Shown one piece after another: positions 53,740-63,889 of a DNA stretch of 64,000 nt. The notes under the pieces are model-generated. The model made no database searches. It had not been told where the DNA came from and saw only the letters and a program-made list of their open reading frames with translations. How positions within the stretch are numbered: the first letter of the stretch is position 1; every line of letters begins with the position of its first letter. The stretch comes from Chlorobiaceae bacterium. GTDB lineage: Bacteria; Bacteroidota; Ignavibacteria; UBA10030; SZUA-254. The position numbers were made by a program, and so were the translations under genes. The stretch is from assembly GCA_013824245.1 (NCBI GenBank), contig PNNN01000065.1, forward strand, positions 1 through 64,000, written 5' to 3'.

Positions 53740-54831
53740 TTAATATTCAAATCCTTCCGGGTTGTAAGCAACGATTCCCATATTGGTTCCAATCCAGAGA
53801 TTTCCTTTACCGTCGTATGCTAATGCCTGAATCTTATTGCTCGGTAATTCCGGTGTTGTTGTCTGATCAAAAAGAGTCCATGTTGTATCCTGAAAACGAG
53901 TCAAACCATAATCAGTTCCAAACCATCTTATAGGTCGGAAAAAATCCACAGCAACGGCATTAATTTTTTGGTTTGGTAATTGGTTATTTGTGTTGCTTGC
54001 ATCGTAATGGTTCGTTTTAGTTGTATTGGGATTCCAGCTTGTGGTACCAAATGTTTTACCCATCCATACTGTGTTTGAATAATCTACAGCGAGAGAATGG
54101 ATTGGCGAATTTTCCGGTCCGGATAAATTAAATTTACCCCACTGTAGGCCGTTTTCGTCATGCACATAAGGAAGTCCATCATGTGTTCCAAAGAATGTCC
54201 AACCATTTGCCGGATTAAGAGTTACAGATCGAACAAGCGATGATGTAAAATACTCAGAATAATCTGAGTAAGGATACCAAATTCCATCTATGGTACTGCT
54301 TGGGAGGTAATGTGCCACCCCCGCTAGAGTTGTAACCCAAACGTCACCATTCCTATATTTATCAGCAACCAAACCGGTTATGAAATCGCTTGGAATTCTG
54401 TTGATAGGATCAGGTTCATTTGGCGAGTATCTTTGCCATGCGCGTTGTGGGTTGTAGCGATTGTATCGTCGGATGCCGCCACCATCTAAACCGAACCAGA
54501 TAGAACTTTGCCTTCCTTCAGTGATTGCTAAAACCTTTTGGGCTTTAATGATTGTGCCATTGCCATATATGAAATAGCTGAGAGAGTCTCTGATCGAGCT
54601 CCATATTCCGCTATAATATGAGATTGCTCCACTATCAGTTCCGAACCAAACAAATCCACCTCCGGTAGGATAAATTGTGTATATATTATCATCAACAATA
54701 TCTTTATTGTTGATTTTTGAAAATACGAGCCAGACCGGTCCGCGTGCCTTGGTGCTCGTGGTATTTTTTTTACATCCTGTTGAACAAACAATCAATACTA
54801 TAAAAAGTATGCACAAAAATAGAAAGTTTCG
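53740..54831 (-). CDS. Lipoprotein with two-component-regulator-type propeller repeats
   Basis: About 363 residues on the minus strand. The signal peptide is RNFLFLCILFIVLIVCSTGC, with lipobox STGC. The body has propeller blades of the kind seen in hybrid sensor kinases: GFVWFGTDSGAISYY, SSIWFGLDGGGIRRYN, GDVWVTTLAGVAHY, GWTFFGTHDGLPYV, GNLWIGTNMGIVAYNPEG. No kinase domain is attached, so it is a stand-alone lipid-anchored propeller. The start at 54831 is chosen because it gives a proper lipoprotein signal; an upstream in-frame ATG at 54906 would add 25 residues. It converges with the glycosidase gene, and its role is unknown. Confidence 0.82.
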   Translation of the reverse strand, partial: RNFLFLCILFIVLIVCSTGCKKNTTSTKARGPVWLVFSKINNKDIVDDNIYTIYPTGGGFVWFGTDSGAISYYSGIWSSIRDSLSYFIYGNGTIIKAQKVLAITEGRQSSIWFGLDGGGIRRYNRYNPQRAWQRYSPNEPDPINRIPSDFITGLVADKYRNGDVWVTTLAGVAHYLPSSTIDGIWYPYSDYSEYFTSSLVRSVTLNPANGWTFFGTHDGLPYVHDENGLQWGKFNLSGPENSPIHSLAVDYSNTVWMGKTFGTTSWNPNTTKTNHYDASNTNNQLPNQKINAVAVDFFRPIRWFGTDYGLTRFQDTTWTLFDQTTTPELPSNKIQALAYDGKGNLWIGTNMGIVAYNPEGFEY

Positions 54832-54983
54832 CATATATAAGATCAATTTTGAAATGGATTTAAAATAAATTTGTTCTGTTGAAAAATTTACTAAAATAAG
54901 ATACAAAAATAATGTGATGTTCTCAAATTTATTACAACCAGAGGAAATACTCTCTTATTTTGCAAATATTATGATGATTAAAC

Positions 54984-55012
54984 TTGACTGTTGATTATTT
55001 TTTTGTTATAAT
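54984..55012 (+). promoter_or_regulatory. Near-perfect sigma-70-type promoter
   Basis: TTGACT (54984-54989), a 17-base spacer and TATAAT (55007-55012) lie about 57 bases upstream of the first gene of the envelope operon. Confidence 0.85.
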
Positions 55013-55068
55013 TCAATCATAAATATATTCGTTAACGATTCCCCCTAATTGACATATCATATTACTTT

Positions 55069-55659
55069 ATGAAACATTTTACTCGCTTTTATAAGACGGG
55101 TGTTTTAGGAATGTTAGCAATTCTGATGATATTCCTGACATCAAGTTGTCAGTACGATTACAGCAGTCCTCAACCGGGTATAATTCAAATTCGATTGAAA
55201 ACTATATCGAGCTATATACCATTTTCCGAGTTGAACAATTTCATAATAACATATTCACTCGTTCAAGCAGTCAGAAACGATGGTTCGCGTGCTGCAATAT
55301 ATGAAGATCTTAGAGCGATTGATACAAAGCCACTCGGAATCAATGTTCTCGATTTTCGCGCGAGGGACTCTGTCCTGATAATTGGTGAAACATATGTCCC
55401 ACCCGGTGATTACAGCGGAGTTCAATTTACAATAACACCCAAAGATGATTTAACACTTCGAGGTTATCAGAAGATAAAGGTTAATAACATTGGGTTTGAA
55501 TCAAGCGCTCTAATAGTGTTGACGCAATCTTATAAGGTCAATGAATATAATTTAACGGTTGTGACGATTGAATTTAATTTAGACCAAACATTAATTAAAG
55601 ATGCATTCGATTATAATTTTATACCGAATTTTCATATTTCATCAATTAAAAATTATTGA
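55069..55659 (+). CDS. Lipoprotein, DUF4382-like
   Basis: 196 residues. The lipoprotein signal peptide is GVLGMLAILMIFLTSSC. The mature part is a beta-sandwich-like domain with IIQIRLKT, NNFIITYSLVQAV, GETYVPPGDYSGVQFTITP and NLTVVTIEFNLDQTL, resembling DUF4382 proteins. These are surface or periplasmic lipoproteins of unknown function. It is first in the operon that continues with a second lipoprotein after 24 bases, then the TonB-dependent receptor. There is no Shine-Dalgarno sequence. The family assignment is tentative. Confidence 0.6.
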   Translation: MKHFTRFYKTGVLGMLAILMIFLTSSCQYDYSSPQPGIIQIRLKTISSYIPFSELNNFIITYSLVQAVRNDGSRAAIYEDLRAIDTKPLGINVLDFRARDSVLIIGETYVPPGDYSGVQFTITPKDDLTLRGYQKIKVNNIGFESSALIVLTQSYKVNEYNLTVVTIEFNLDQTLIKDAFDYNFIPNFHISSIKNY

Positions 55660-55683
55660 CTACTTAGCGATTGGAAGCACGGA

Positions 55684-57474
55684 ATGAAATCGAATTACAA
55701 TATAATAATTTTAACCGTTTTAATTTTATTCAGTTGGGGTTGTCCGAATCCTAGCGACCCAGGTGGTTCACATGAGAATCTCACTCCGCGAACACGTTTA
55801 TCAAATGTTCCACCGCCTGATGATACGACGGTTACGAAAAATCCCAGATTAACTTTAAATTGGATTGGTGATGATGCCGATGGTTACATCGTAGGTTTTA
55901 TGTACAGATGGAATTATTTTCTCGATAATAAACAACAATATCGAAAATATAAAATCATTCTCAACATAATTGTTCAAAAATTTGCGTTGATGGTTGAAAC
56001 AGAAAATCCGCAAATTATCCCGCCAATATACAAATATTTCGCAAATCTTGTTGGTAACGAAGGACTCCCCGCTGATCAGGAAGCTGCTCTAATTCGTGGT
56101 GATACAATTACCGTACTCGGAACGAGGGTTTACGCTTCTAATCCTGATTCTATATTATTGCAAACTGGAAGTAGAGTTCGATATAGCTTCCCGGTGCATA
56201 CCAACCCGAACAGTGGTACTTTTATTTTTGAGTCTCCCGATAGAGAAAATTTACATACTTTCGAGGTTTCTGCAATCGATAATTTGGGAATAACTTCTGC
56301 AACCCCAGCGGTAGTATCTTTTATTACGCCACAGGTTCAACCGCCACAAGGTAAAATTACGAGCAAACACGAAAGCACAGAAATTGTACGGATGGACAAA
56401 ACTCCTACATTTGAGGGCATCAGGTTCGAATATAAAGGTGTTGATCCTAATACTAGGACTATGGATTATAGATGGGTTGTTGATAAGGATAAATGGAAAG
56501 CAGACAGCATACCTTGGTCTGAATTTACTACAAATGAATATGCTTATGTAACGGCAAGAAATTTTTATGATCCTTATGATACGGTTCATACATTTACTGT
56601 CCAGGCGCGTAATGAATTTGGAGCGATTGATACAGTTGGACTTGTCTATGATGGAGATGGACTTGTAGTCGATTCTGCATGGAGAACATTCAAAACTATT
56701 TATCCCGATTTTTTACGTTTTGGTACAGAAAAAATTTTGATAATTAACGATTGCTACGATCGTTTAATCGGAAGTCCAGCCTACCCTTATTATTGGGATG
56801 TAGATAGTTTTTATCATAGCATCCTTCATGGACTGGGGAAGGGTGATGATATGATTGATAATTTTAGGATGGGCGATAACATATTCCCGGACCTTGGACA
56901 AATTGGAAAATATTCTTTAGTTATACTTGTAGCCGATGTTATTGATGATTCGAAAAGCTCTCACGTTGCCTTAACCAAGCCGTATCAATCGATTTTGAAA
57001 GATTATTGCTACATCGGTGGTGACTTAATAATAGGTGGTTGGTATCTGTCTAGCACCTTTAATATGACGAGGGATCTTGTATTTTTTGAAAGGATCATTC
57101 ATGTGGATCTTAAATCACCAGCATATGCTAAAGATCTCTTTGTTAGGGCAATCGGACAAAACAGGGCAATCGGGAGTAAGTATCCCGATTTATATATTGA
57201 CACCATAAAAGCAGATCTTTCATGGCGGTACGGAATGGGTTCGGTACCCGTGAATCTTCCTGCCGGATTCGGCGAGATCATACATAAATATGATGCAAAA
57301 TTCGATAGTATAAAGGCCGAAAATATATCTCTTTCAATCATTTATAAAGGAATAACATTCAATTCAGCTTACTTTGGAATCCCATTATATTACATGGAAA
57401 GACCTGCAGTTGATTCTACAATCTCGTACGTCTTACAAGATTTCCAACGTTCAAAAGAGGAGCGTCCTAAATGA
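55684..57474 (+). CDS. Large lipoprotein of unknown function
   Basis: 596 residues. The lipoprotein signal is YNIIILTVLILFSWGC. Three regions can be seen: an Ig/FN3-like part (about 30-100, RLTLNWIGDDADGYIVGFMYRWN); a second such part (about 165-330, with HTFEVSAIDNLGITSATPAVVSF and HTFTVQARNEFGAIDTVG); and a C-terminal alpha/beta region (about 345-585) starting FGTEKILIINDCYD with YDxDSFY and GGDLIIGGWYLS. The last resembles the Rossmann-like domain of secreted flavodoxin- or gingipain-like proteins, but no catalytic His-Cys pair is evident. Its stop overlaps the TonB receptor start (ATGA), which points to a partner role in receptor function. Confidence 0.65.
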   Translation: MKSNYNIIILTVLILFSWGCPNPSDPGGSHENLTPRTRLSNVPPPDDTTVTKNPRLTLNWIGDDADGYIVGFMYRWNYFLDNKQQYRKYKIILNIIVQKFALMVETENPQIIPPIYKYFANLVGNEGLPADQEAALIRGDTITVLGTRVYASNPDSILLQTGSRVRYSFPVHTNPNSGTFIFESPDRENLHTFEVSAIDNLGITSATPAVVSFITPQVQPPQGKITSKHESTEIVRMDKTPTFEGIRFEYKGVDPNTRTMDYRWVVDKDKWKADSIPWSEFTTNEYAYVTARNFYDPYDTVHTFTVQARNEFGAIDTVGLVYDGDGLVVDSAWRTFKTIYPDFLRFGTEKILIINDCYDRLIGSPAYPYYWDVDSFYHSILHGLGKGDDMIDNFRMGDNIFPDLGQIGKYSLVILVADVIDDSKSSHVALTKPYQSILKDYCYIGGDLIIGGWYLSSTFNMTRDLVFFERIIHVDLKSPAYAKDLFVRAIGQNRAIGSKYPDLYIDTIKADLSWRYGMGSVPVNLPAGFGEIIHKYDAKFDSIKAENISLSIIYKGITFNSAYFGIPLYYMERPAVDSTISYVLQDFQRSKEERPK

Positions 57475-60422
57475 AAAATTTTAATATATCTCTTAGCATA
57501 TTTCTTTTAATTTTAACTGTTGTAACTTTGAGCTATGCTGGGAACACTGGGAAAATTACAGGAAAGATTACAGATGCTATTTCAGGGGAACCGATCATCG
57601 GAGCAAATGTATTGGTGCAAACTACTTCGCGTGGCGCTGTAACTGATTTTGATGGAAAATACACAATCATCGGAATTCCTATCGGAAGCTATGCTGTAAA
57701 AGCAAGTCAAGTTGGTTATGCAAGCGTAGAAGTAAATGATGTGAAGGTTGGTGCGGACGAAACAACTCCATTAAATTTTAAAATGACGTCGAGTGAAGTC
57801 CAATTGACGGGAGTTACTATAACCGCAGATCAGCAATTGGTTAATTCACTTACCACTAGCTCAACACAGACGGTAAGTGAAAAATCAATCGCAAGTATTC
57901 CCAACGTAAAAAGTGTTGAAGACGTATTAAAATTACAAGCGGGTTTTGTAAAACAGGGAAATAACATGTTTCTCCGAGGAGGTCGTGCAAATGAGGTTCA
58001 GTATCTTGTCGATGGTATCCCGACAAACAATATCGTAAGTAATTCGGGTGAGTTGGTCGCCACGAAAGCAAATGTACAATTGGCGCAATTGTATGCTGGA
58101 GTAAACTCTGGTGTCATTGGTGGTGGCGCAAGTGGACTTGCAGTATCAGCCAATGCCATTCAATCAGTTAGTGTACAGACAAGCGGATTTGATGCAGATT
58201 ATGGTAATGCTCAATCAGGAATTATCAACATAACTACAAAGTCAGGGTCCGAAAAATATACAGGATCAATTCAATTTAGAACTGATAGATTAAACGAACA
58301 AAGTCAAAACGAAGCATATAGCGCATTCTCTTTTGGCGGACCTGAACCACTAACTAAGTATATTCTTCCCGGATTTGGTTTTCAGATACCTGGTGCATTA
58401 ACATTTTTTGTTAGCGCCGATATGAACAGAACTGATGGACCATATCAATATGTGCACAACGAGTTTTATAATCCTGTTGAGCGTAACGTGGAACTTAATG
58501 GTTTTCTTGGTGGTGTTCTGAACGGACTGGGATTTAAGTTCCGGGACAACCAAAGAAATTCATTTACCTTTAATTCAAAATTAAAGTACGATATTAGCGG
58601 AAACGATCAAATAAGTTTCGGTTACCGTGCAAGTATCGGTTCGCGACACGATTATATTCGTTCATGGAAGTACCGAGCCGATTCTTCTTCAATAGGTGCA
58701 AGTTTATCAATTCAGAACAATCTTTCATGGCAGCATTTTTTCAATGAAAGATCATTTATGAAAGTGTATTTCGCTAAACTTGAAAATCATGATGGAAATG
58801 ATATCGCCGGTATTACACCACCAATGTATTCGTCGGCATGGGAAAATCAAGATATCAATAACGATTTCTTCAACGACTTGGGTACGTCTCAACGTTGGTA
58901 CAAATCGTTGACTAGAATATGGTCATTCCGGTTAGATCTTAATACACAGATTCATCCACTTCATATGTTGAAAACCGGTTTTGAAATCAATTATGAAGAA
59001 ATTAACTCCACAGAAATTGTGAATCCAACTGTTACTCATGATATCGGTGGTCGAGTTGTTGTACCACCTATTCTCCCAGCAGACGACCCGGAGGGCAAAT
59101 ATCAACGTGGACTTTATCCGGGATATGGGGTTTACCGCTGGTATATGAATCAATATCCAAGTCGTGGTGGTTTGTATCTCCAGGATAATATTGAACTTTC
59201 AGGACTCAATCTACACATTGGTTTACGATATGATTACTTTGATATCGGTCGCCAAGTCTATGATCAAAGCTTTATAGATATGTGGAAATTACAGTATAAT
59301 TGGGTAGATTCCATCGAAGGTAAGCCAAATCCGGATTGGGTTTATGATTTAGAGTATGGTAATCAGATAAATGAAAAGAACGGCAGTACGATTGTTGGGC
59401 GTATACATAAAGGGAGAGGATTAGATGATGGTGCCAGGTTCTGGTATTACCTCACGCATGGATATTTTAGCCCACGTCTCTCCATCGGATATCCGGTAAC
59501 AGATCGAATTGTGTTCTACTTTAATTACGGTCATTTTTTACAATTCCCCGATCGAGATCAATATTATCGTGACCCGTTTGCTCCGGACAAAGATGCTTGG
59601 ATTGGTAATCCATCGCTTAAACCGCAACGTACAGTTGCGTATGAAGCTGGATTTGAAGATCAATTCACAGATGACATGGCATTTTCTGTGCATGCATTTT
59701 ATAAAGATATTTTCGACTATGCCACACCGGTGAATCGAGGTGATTATTCGATATATAAAAATTTAGATTATGCAAGTACTCGTGGTTTCGAATTAACAAT
59801 CAATCAAGCATTCGCCGGTAATTTTTCAACCGCTATCAGCTATTCTTATCAAATTGCCAAAGGTAGGTCATCAAATCCGCTTGCTGCTATCTTCCAAAGA
59901 GAATTTCAACTACCTCGAGAAACTCGACTCGATTGGGACCAAAATCACACTGCTAATATATTCACATCATATCGCGTGGGACCACAGGAAGATGGAACGT
60001 TCGGAATCCCATATCTGAACAATTATGGTATCTCGGTGACGTGGAATTTTGGAACAGGATTTCCGTATGATGGATTCAATGGTGGACGGACAACCGCCAG
60101 AAACGTCTATTTAAAGAATAGCGAAACTACACCTTCTACAACAACCTTAAATTTATCTCTTTACAAAGGGATCCAATTGTTCAATAAAATTAATCTTTTG
60201 TTGACGTTTGATATCACGAATCTTTTAGATCGAAAAAATCCAACTAAACCGGCAATCTATAACTTAACCGGGCAAGTATACAGGTATGGAGATATCGATC
60301 CTGATAACCCCACTCTGGGCGTAATTTTACCTTGGTTTAAGGCGGACAATAGGTTACTTGATCCGACGAATTTTGAAGCTCCACGTCAGGTCTTGTTTGG
60401 ATTAAAATTGAATTGGGATTAA
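57471..60422 (+). CDS. TonB-dependent receptor
   Basis: 983 residues. The signal peptide is followed by a carboxypeptidase-regulatory-like domain (about 28-105: GKITGKITDAISGEPIIGANVLV...GKYTIIGIPIGSYAVKA). The plug domain (about 120-250) has SVEDVLKLQAGFVKQGNNMFLRGGRANEVQYLVDG and VSVQTSGFDADYGNAQSG. The rest is a 22-strand outer-membrane barrel rich in aromatic residues, ending NFEAPRQVLFGLKLNWD. Such receptors import nutrients using energy from TonB. There is no SusD-like gene next to it, so it is not a classical SusCD pair. GAGGAG precedes the start. The gene order with lipoproteins and a PorV-like protein recurs in this lineage as far as I recall. Confidence 0.93.
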   Translation: MKNFNISLSIFLLILTVVTLSYAGNTGKITGKITDAISGEPIIGANVLVQTTSRGAVTDFDGKYTIIGIPIGSYAVKASQVGYASVEVNDVKVGADETTPLNFKMTSSEVQLTGVTITADQQLVNSLTTSSTQTVSEKSIASIPNVKSVEDVLKLQAGFVKQGNNMFLRGGRANEVQYLVDGIPTNNIVSNSGELVATKANVQLAQLYAGVNSGVIGGGASGLAVSANAIQSVSVQTSGFDADYGNAQSGIINITTKSGSEKYTGSIQFRTDRLNEQSQNEAYSAFSFGGPEPLTKYILPGFGFQIPGALTFFVSADMNRTDGPYQYVHNEFYNPVERNVELNGFLGGVLNGLGFKFRDNQRNSFTFNSKLKYDISGNDQISFGYRASIGSRHDYIRSWKYRADSSSIGASLSIQNNLSWQHFFNERSFMKVYFAKLENHDGNDIAGITPPMYSSAWENQDINNDFFNDLGTSQRWYKSLTRIWSFRLDLNTQIHPLHMLKTGFEINYEEINSTEIVNPTVTHDIGGRVVVPPILPADDPEGKYQRGLYPGYGVYRWYMNQYPSRGGLYLQDNIELSGLNLHIGLRYDYFDIGRQVYDQSFIDMWKLQYNWVDSIEGKPNPDWVYDLEYGNQINEKNGSTIVGRIHKGRGLDDGARFWYYLTHGYFSPRLSIGYPVTDRIVFYFNYGHFLQFPDRDQYYRDPFAPDKDAWIGNPSLKPQRTVAYEAGFEDQFTDDMAFSVHAFYKDIFDYATPVNRGDYSIYKNLDYASTRGFELTINQAFAGNFSTAISYSYQIAKGRSSNPLAAIFQREFQLPRETRLDWDQNHTANIFTSYRVGPQEDGTFGIPYLNNYGISVTWNFGTGFPYDGFNGGRTTARNVYLKNSETTPSTTTLNLSLYKGIQLFNKINLLLTFDITNLLDRKNPTKPAIYNLTGQVYRYGDIDPDNPTLGVILPWFKADNRLLDPTNFEAPRQVLFGLKLNWD

Positions 60423-60448
60423 TTTTCTGACAGCATGAGGAATTTATT

Positions 60449-62881
60449 ATGAGAAAAATTTTAAGTTTATTATTTATTTTTGTGCTTACTATAGGAGTAG
60501 TACAATCTGAAACAAAAGGAAAGCGAAATAATAATTTGCAGAAACCGACTGTAAATTGGGCAGTTCGTGTAAAACAGGGATTTAACATGAAGGTTTGGTT
60601 AAGCAACCAGATGACAATGGGATTGCAAGCATGGGATGGCGGACCTACATTTACACCTGATGGATTCGGGTTGGAATATCCTGCCGGTTCAGGGGTTGAG
60701 CACTTGTACGGCGCTGGTCCAAGGATAGGGGGCATTATTGATGATAAAATCCGTGTATCAGAAGGATACGAAGGTTCGGAAGGAAGAAAAGAGATTCTTC
60801 CTGAACAGATTCATCTCCCACGTGAAAGATTTTGGCAAACTTCCATCAGGGACACTACTTGGTTTAATCCTTACAAAAAAATTAAAGAAGCTATCCCGAA
60901 TAAACGAGGATGCGACGATGATAAAGATGGCGCAATTGATGAAGATGATTTAGATGGATTCGACAATGATGGCGATTGGAATCCTCTAACAGATGATGTT
61001 GGGTATGATGGTTTAGCTAATCCTGATGAATTATCATGCGATGGAAAAGTTTATAACCCTACTACCAATCCAGATCCATTCGGAGATGATTACGATCCGG
61101 GAGTCAGAGATCACTGTCATCCAACCGCTGATGGTGAATACCCATATAAACGTAATCCCGATGTTTACACTGAGAAAAACGGTATTCCAGATCATGGCGA
61201 ACCCCATGTGGATGAAGATTATTTCGCGATTTCAGAAAATGATTTATATTGCTCGGCAACCGATACATTCCGAAAGCCAACGATAACGGGGCATTTCGCC
61301 ATGGGAATAAAAGTGATTCAAAAATCGTATGCATGGGATAATAAAACTGCTGAAGGTATACTTCCATTTGATTATTATTTTATCAATGTTGGAAAGAAAA
61401 TAATAAATAAGGTTTATGTTGGTTTTTTTGCAGATTGCGATTTAGGACCTGTTAATGTCGGTGCATACTATGAACATAATTACACGGCATATATGGAGTC
61501 GTTGCGTACTGCATATACACATAACCCGGTAGACCGAGGCTCAACACCCGTAGGTTTTACAGTCCTTGCTACACCAAGACCATTGGATTCAATAGATTTT
61601 GTTTGGAATTGGGCAGATTGGACCACCCCTGGACATATTGATCCACGTACAAATGATTCATTGATTTATACTTGGATGGATGGTACAGCTTTTCCAACCA
61701 AAATTGGACCTAATCAATCCCCTAATCAATTGACGGATACACGTTTTTATTTTTCATTTGGGCCTTTTGAAACCTTAAATCCGGGAGATACGTTGCGAAT
61801 TTCCATGGCGCTTATTGCCGGTGACGCCGTATCTGCAGGACCAAATAATCTAAAAGAGAATGCCGAAGACGCGATGAAATTATATACGCGTGGTTATGTG
61901 ACGCCGATTGTCCCGGTATCTCCTATGCTTAAGCTTGACACATTACCAAGTCCAGCACGAGGAATCCGATTAACTTGGTTTCCCCATTTCGACTATAAAG
62001 GAAATCCGAATGGTCCGTTTACTGTCTGGGACGACTCTAATAAAATTGCTCAAGGATTTCCGGTGGATCATTGGCGTCGAGCAAACCCCCCTTGTGGTGA
62101 AGGAATAGATGAGTGCAGTGGTCACAGATGTATTGGTGATTCACTTCCCGGAGGAAGAATATTTTCGGGTTTCAGGTTATACCGCAGCGAAGAGGTTAAT
62201 GAAAATCCACTATTGACTAGTTTCACACTTTTAAAAGAATATTCAATACCGGATTCCGCTAAATTATGGACAATAGAAGAACTAGTTGCAAAATATCTAG
62301 ATTCAACATTCGTTGATTCGCCACTTGTACGGGGTAAAAAATATTGGTACTCAGTAACAGCATTCGGTTTACCAGATATTACTATAATTTCAGTTCAGCA
62401 ACCAGATAACACAGTCCGTTATGATACACTTTATTCATTAAATAGTGAATCAGACATATCGCAAAATCGGGTCTCAATTGATTTACCATTTGCGCCATCA
62501 ACTGAGATTGGAAAAGTTTTAGTTGTGCCAAATCCTTATCGTGTCAATGAAGAGTATACTTATGAAAACGGCGGATGGGAAGGAGTGGCAAAAATGTGGG
62601 ACGAATCGAAGCGAAAAGTCAAATTTATTCATCTTCCCACGGGTGAATGGACAGTTAGAATTTTTACGCTTGTTGGAGATCTAATCACTACTATCAAGAA
62701 TACACAAGCATCGGGATACACAAAAGGCGATCAATTATTCGGAGAATATCGTCCCGATCGTGGAGAATTTGAATGGGATCTTCTCAGCGAAAGTTATCGG
62801 GCGTTAGCTAGCGGAGTATATGTATTCAGTGTTGAATCCTCATTCGGCGCGCAAATCGGTAAATTCGTTTTGATACGTTAA
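60449..62881 (+). CDS. Large secreted protein with calcium-type Asp-rich motif and variant sorting tail
   Basis: 810 residues. The signal peptide is RKILSLLFIFVLTIGVVQS. Around residues 153-190 an Asp-rich run (GCDDDKDGAIDEDDLDGFDN) resembles thrombospondin type 3 or EF-hand-like calcium loops. The middle is beta-rich with FN3-like parts (SGFRLYRSEE, GKKYWYSVTAFG). The C-terminus resembles a T9SS sorting domain, but PNPFNP is replaced by VPNPYRVN, followed by WTVRIFTLVGDLITTI, ASGVYVFSVES and GKFVLIR. GAGGAA lies eight bases before the ATG. It sits between the TonB receptor and the PorV-like gene, so it is probably the exported product that the operon serves. It has no known enzymatic motif. 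Confidence 0.78.
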   Translation: MRKILSLLFIFVLTIGVVQSETKGKRNNNLQKPTVNWAVRVKQGFNMKVWLSNQMTMGLQAWDGGPTFTPDGFGLEYPAGSGVEHLYGAGPRIGGIIDDKIRVSEGYEGSEGRKEILPEQIHLPRERFWQTSIRDTTWFNPYKKIKEAIPNKRGCDDDKDGAIDEDDLDGFDNDGDWNPLTDDVGYDGLANPDELSCDGKVYNPTTNPDPFGDDYDPGVRDHCHPTADGEYPYKRNPDVYTEKNGIPDHGEPHVDEDYFAISENDLYCSATDTFRKPTITGHFAMGIKVIQKSYAWDNKTAEGILPFDYYFINVGKKIINKVYVGFFADCDLGPVNVGAYYEHNYTAYMESLRTAYTHNPVDRGSTPVGFTVLATPRPLDSIDFVWNWADWTTPGHIDPRTNDSLIYTWMDGTAFPTKIGPNQSPNQLTDTRFYFSFGPFETLNPGDTLRISMALIAGDAVSAGPNNLKENAEDAMKLYTRGYVTPIVPVSPMLKLDTLPSPARGIRLTWFPHFDYKGNPNGPFTVWDDSNKIAQGFPVDHWRRANPPCGEGIDECSGHRCIGDSLPGGRIFSGFRLYRSEEVNENPLLTSFTLLKEYSIPDSAKLWTIEELVAKYLDSTFVDSPLVRGKKYWYSVTAFGLPDITIISVQQPDNTVRYDTLYSLNSESDISQNRVSIDLPFAPSTEIGKVLVVPNPYRVNEEYTYENGGWEGVAKMWDESKRKVKFIHLPTGEWTVRIFTLVGDLITTIKNTQASGYTKGDQLFGEYRPDRGEFEWDLLSESYRALASGVYVFSVESSFGAQIGKFVLIR

Positions 62882-62906
62882 TGAAGAATTCTAGGAGAAT
62901 AATACA

Positions 62907-63851
62907 ATGAAAACAAAATTACAATTCAGAATAACAACGATCCTCATATCATTTTTATTAATTGTCAATCTGAATGTTATAGCTGGCAATCGATCTGGAA
63001 CAGTTTCCGAGCAATTCTTAAAAATTTCTACAAGCGCTCGAGCTGTTGGTATCGGCGGTGCCCAAGTTGCTGTAGCTGAAGGTGTTTCCTCGATAGCATT
63101 CAATCCGGCAGGTATGATGTCGGTAAACGATATGAGCGTTGGAATGTCGTACACGGCATGGTTTGCCGATATTCAGCACAGTTTCGTTGGTGTTGTGAAA
63201 AACATTCCTGGAATAGGCGCGGTTGGGGTTAGCCTTATCATGCTTGTTACCGATGATATGATTGAGACAACTACTGCTTTTCCTGAAGGGACTGGCAGGA
63301 ATTTTCGTGCTAGTGATTATGCCTTCAGTATAGCATATGCAAGGCAAGTTACCGATCAGTTCCGAGTTGGCATTAATGGAAAGTATATTCGTTCCTACCT
63401 TTATAACGATGAGATATCTGCTTCATCTTTTGCGTTTGATATCGGAACACTTTATCATATACCAATGTTAAAAAGTCATATTGGTGTTTCTCTTACTAAC
63501 ATCGGTAAAGATGTTAAATTTGTTCAAGAACAATATTCATTGCCAACTGCCCTACGATTTGGAATACTGCTAGATGTTCTAAAGGAGGATAACAATCAAG
63601 TAATCACCACAATGCAAATTGCTCGTCTAAACGATTCCGATGAACAATATAATTTTGGAGCGGAGTACGTCTTCAATAACTTAGTAGCATTGAGGACAGG
63701 ATGGAAATTTGCATATGATCATGAAAGTTTTACAGGCGGATTTGGTGTGAAAATGGATCATATCGGAATCAACGGTACATTCGATTACGGTTATAATTAT
63801 TTCAAGTATTTACCAGGAACTCATTCATTTACATTTGAACTGCAATTTTAA
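62907..63851 (+). CDS. PorV/PorQ-family outer-membrane protein
   Basis: 314 residues. The signal peptide is followed by the family hallmark TSARAVGIGGAQVAVAEGVSSIAFNPAGM, then MSYTAWFADIQHSFVGV and repeated amphipathic beta-strands of a FadL-like barrel, ending in a C-terminal phenylalanine (HSFTFELQF). PorV and PorQ are T9SS outer-membrane components that receive cargo or tether attachment complexes. Ignavibacteria carry several paralogues. AGGAGA upstream supports the ATG. Its place right after a large T9SS-type cargo gene suggests a dedicated partner. Confidence 0.85.
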   Translation: MKTKLQFRITTILISFLLIVNLNVIAGNRSGTVSEQFLKISTSARAVGIGGAQVAVAEGVSSIAFNPAGMMSVNDMSVGMSYTAWFADIQHSFVGVVKNIPGIGAVGVSLIMLVTDDMIETTTAFPEGTGRNFRASDYAFSIAYARQVTDQFRVGINGKYIRSYLYNDEISASSFAFDIGTLYHIPMLKSHIGVSLTNIGKDVKFVQEQYSLPTALRFGILLDVLKEDNNQVITTMQIARLNDSDEQYNFGAEYVFNNLVALRTGWKFAYDHESFTGGFGVKMDHIGINGTFDYGYNYFKYLPGTHSFTFELQF

Positions 63852-63889
63852 AAGTTGACCGCTCGCTGTCTTTTTAATGGAGAAAGTAA

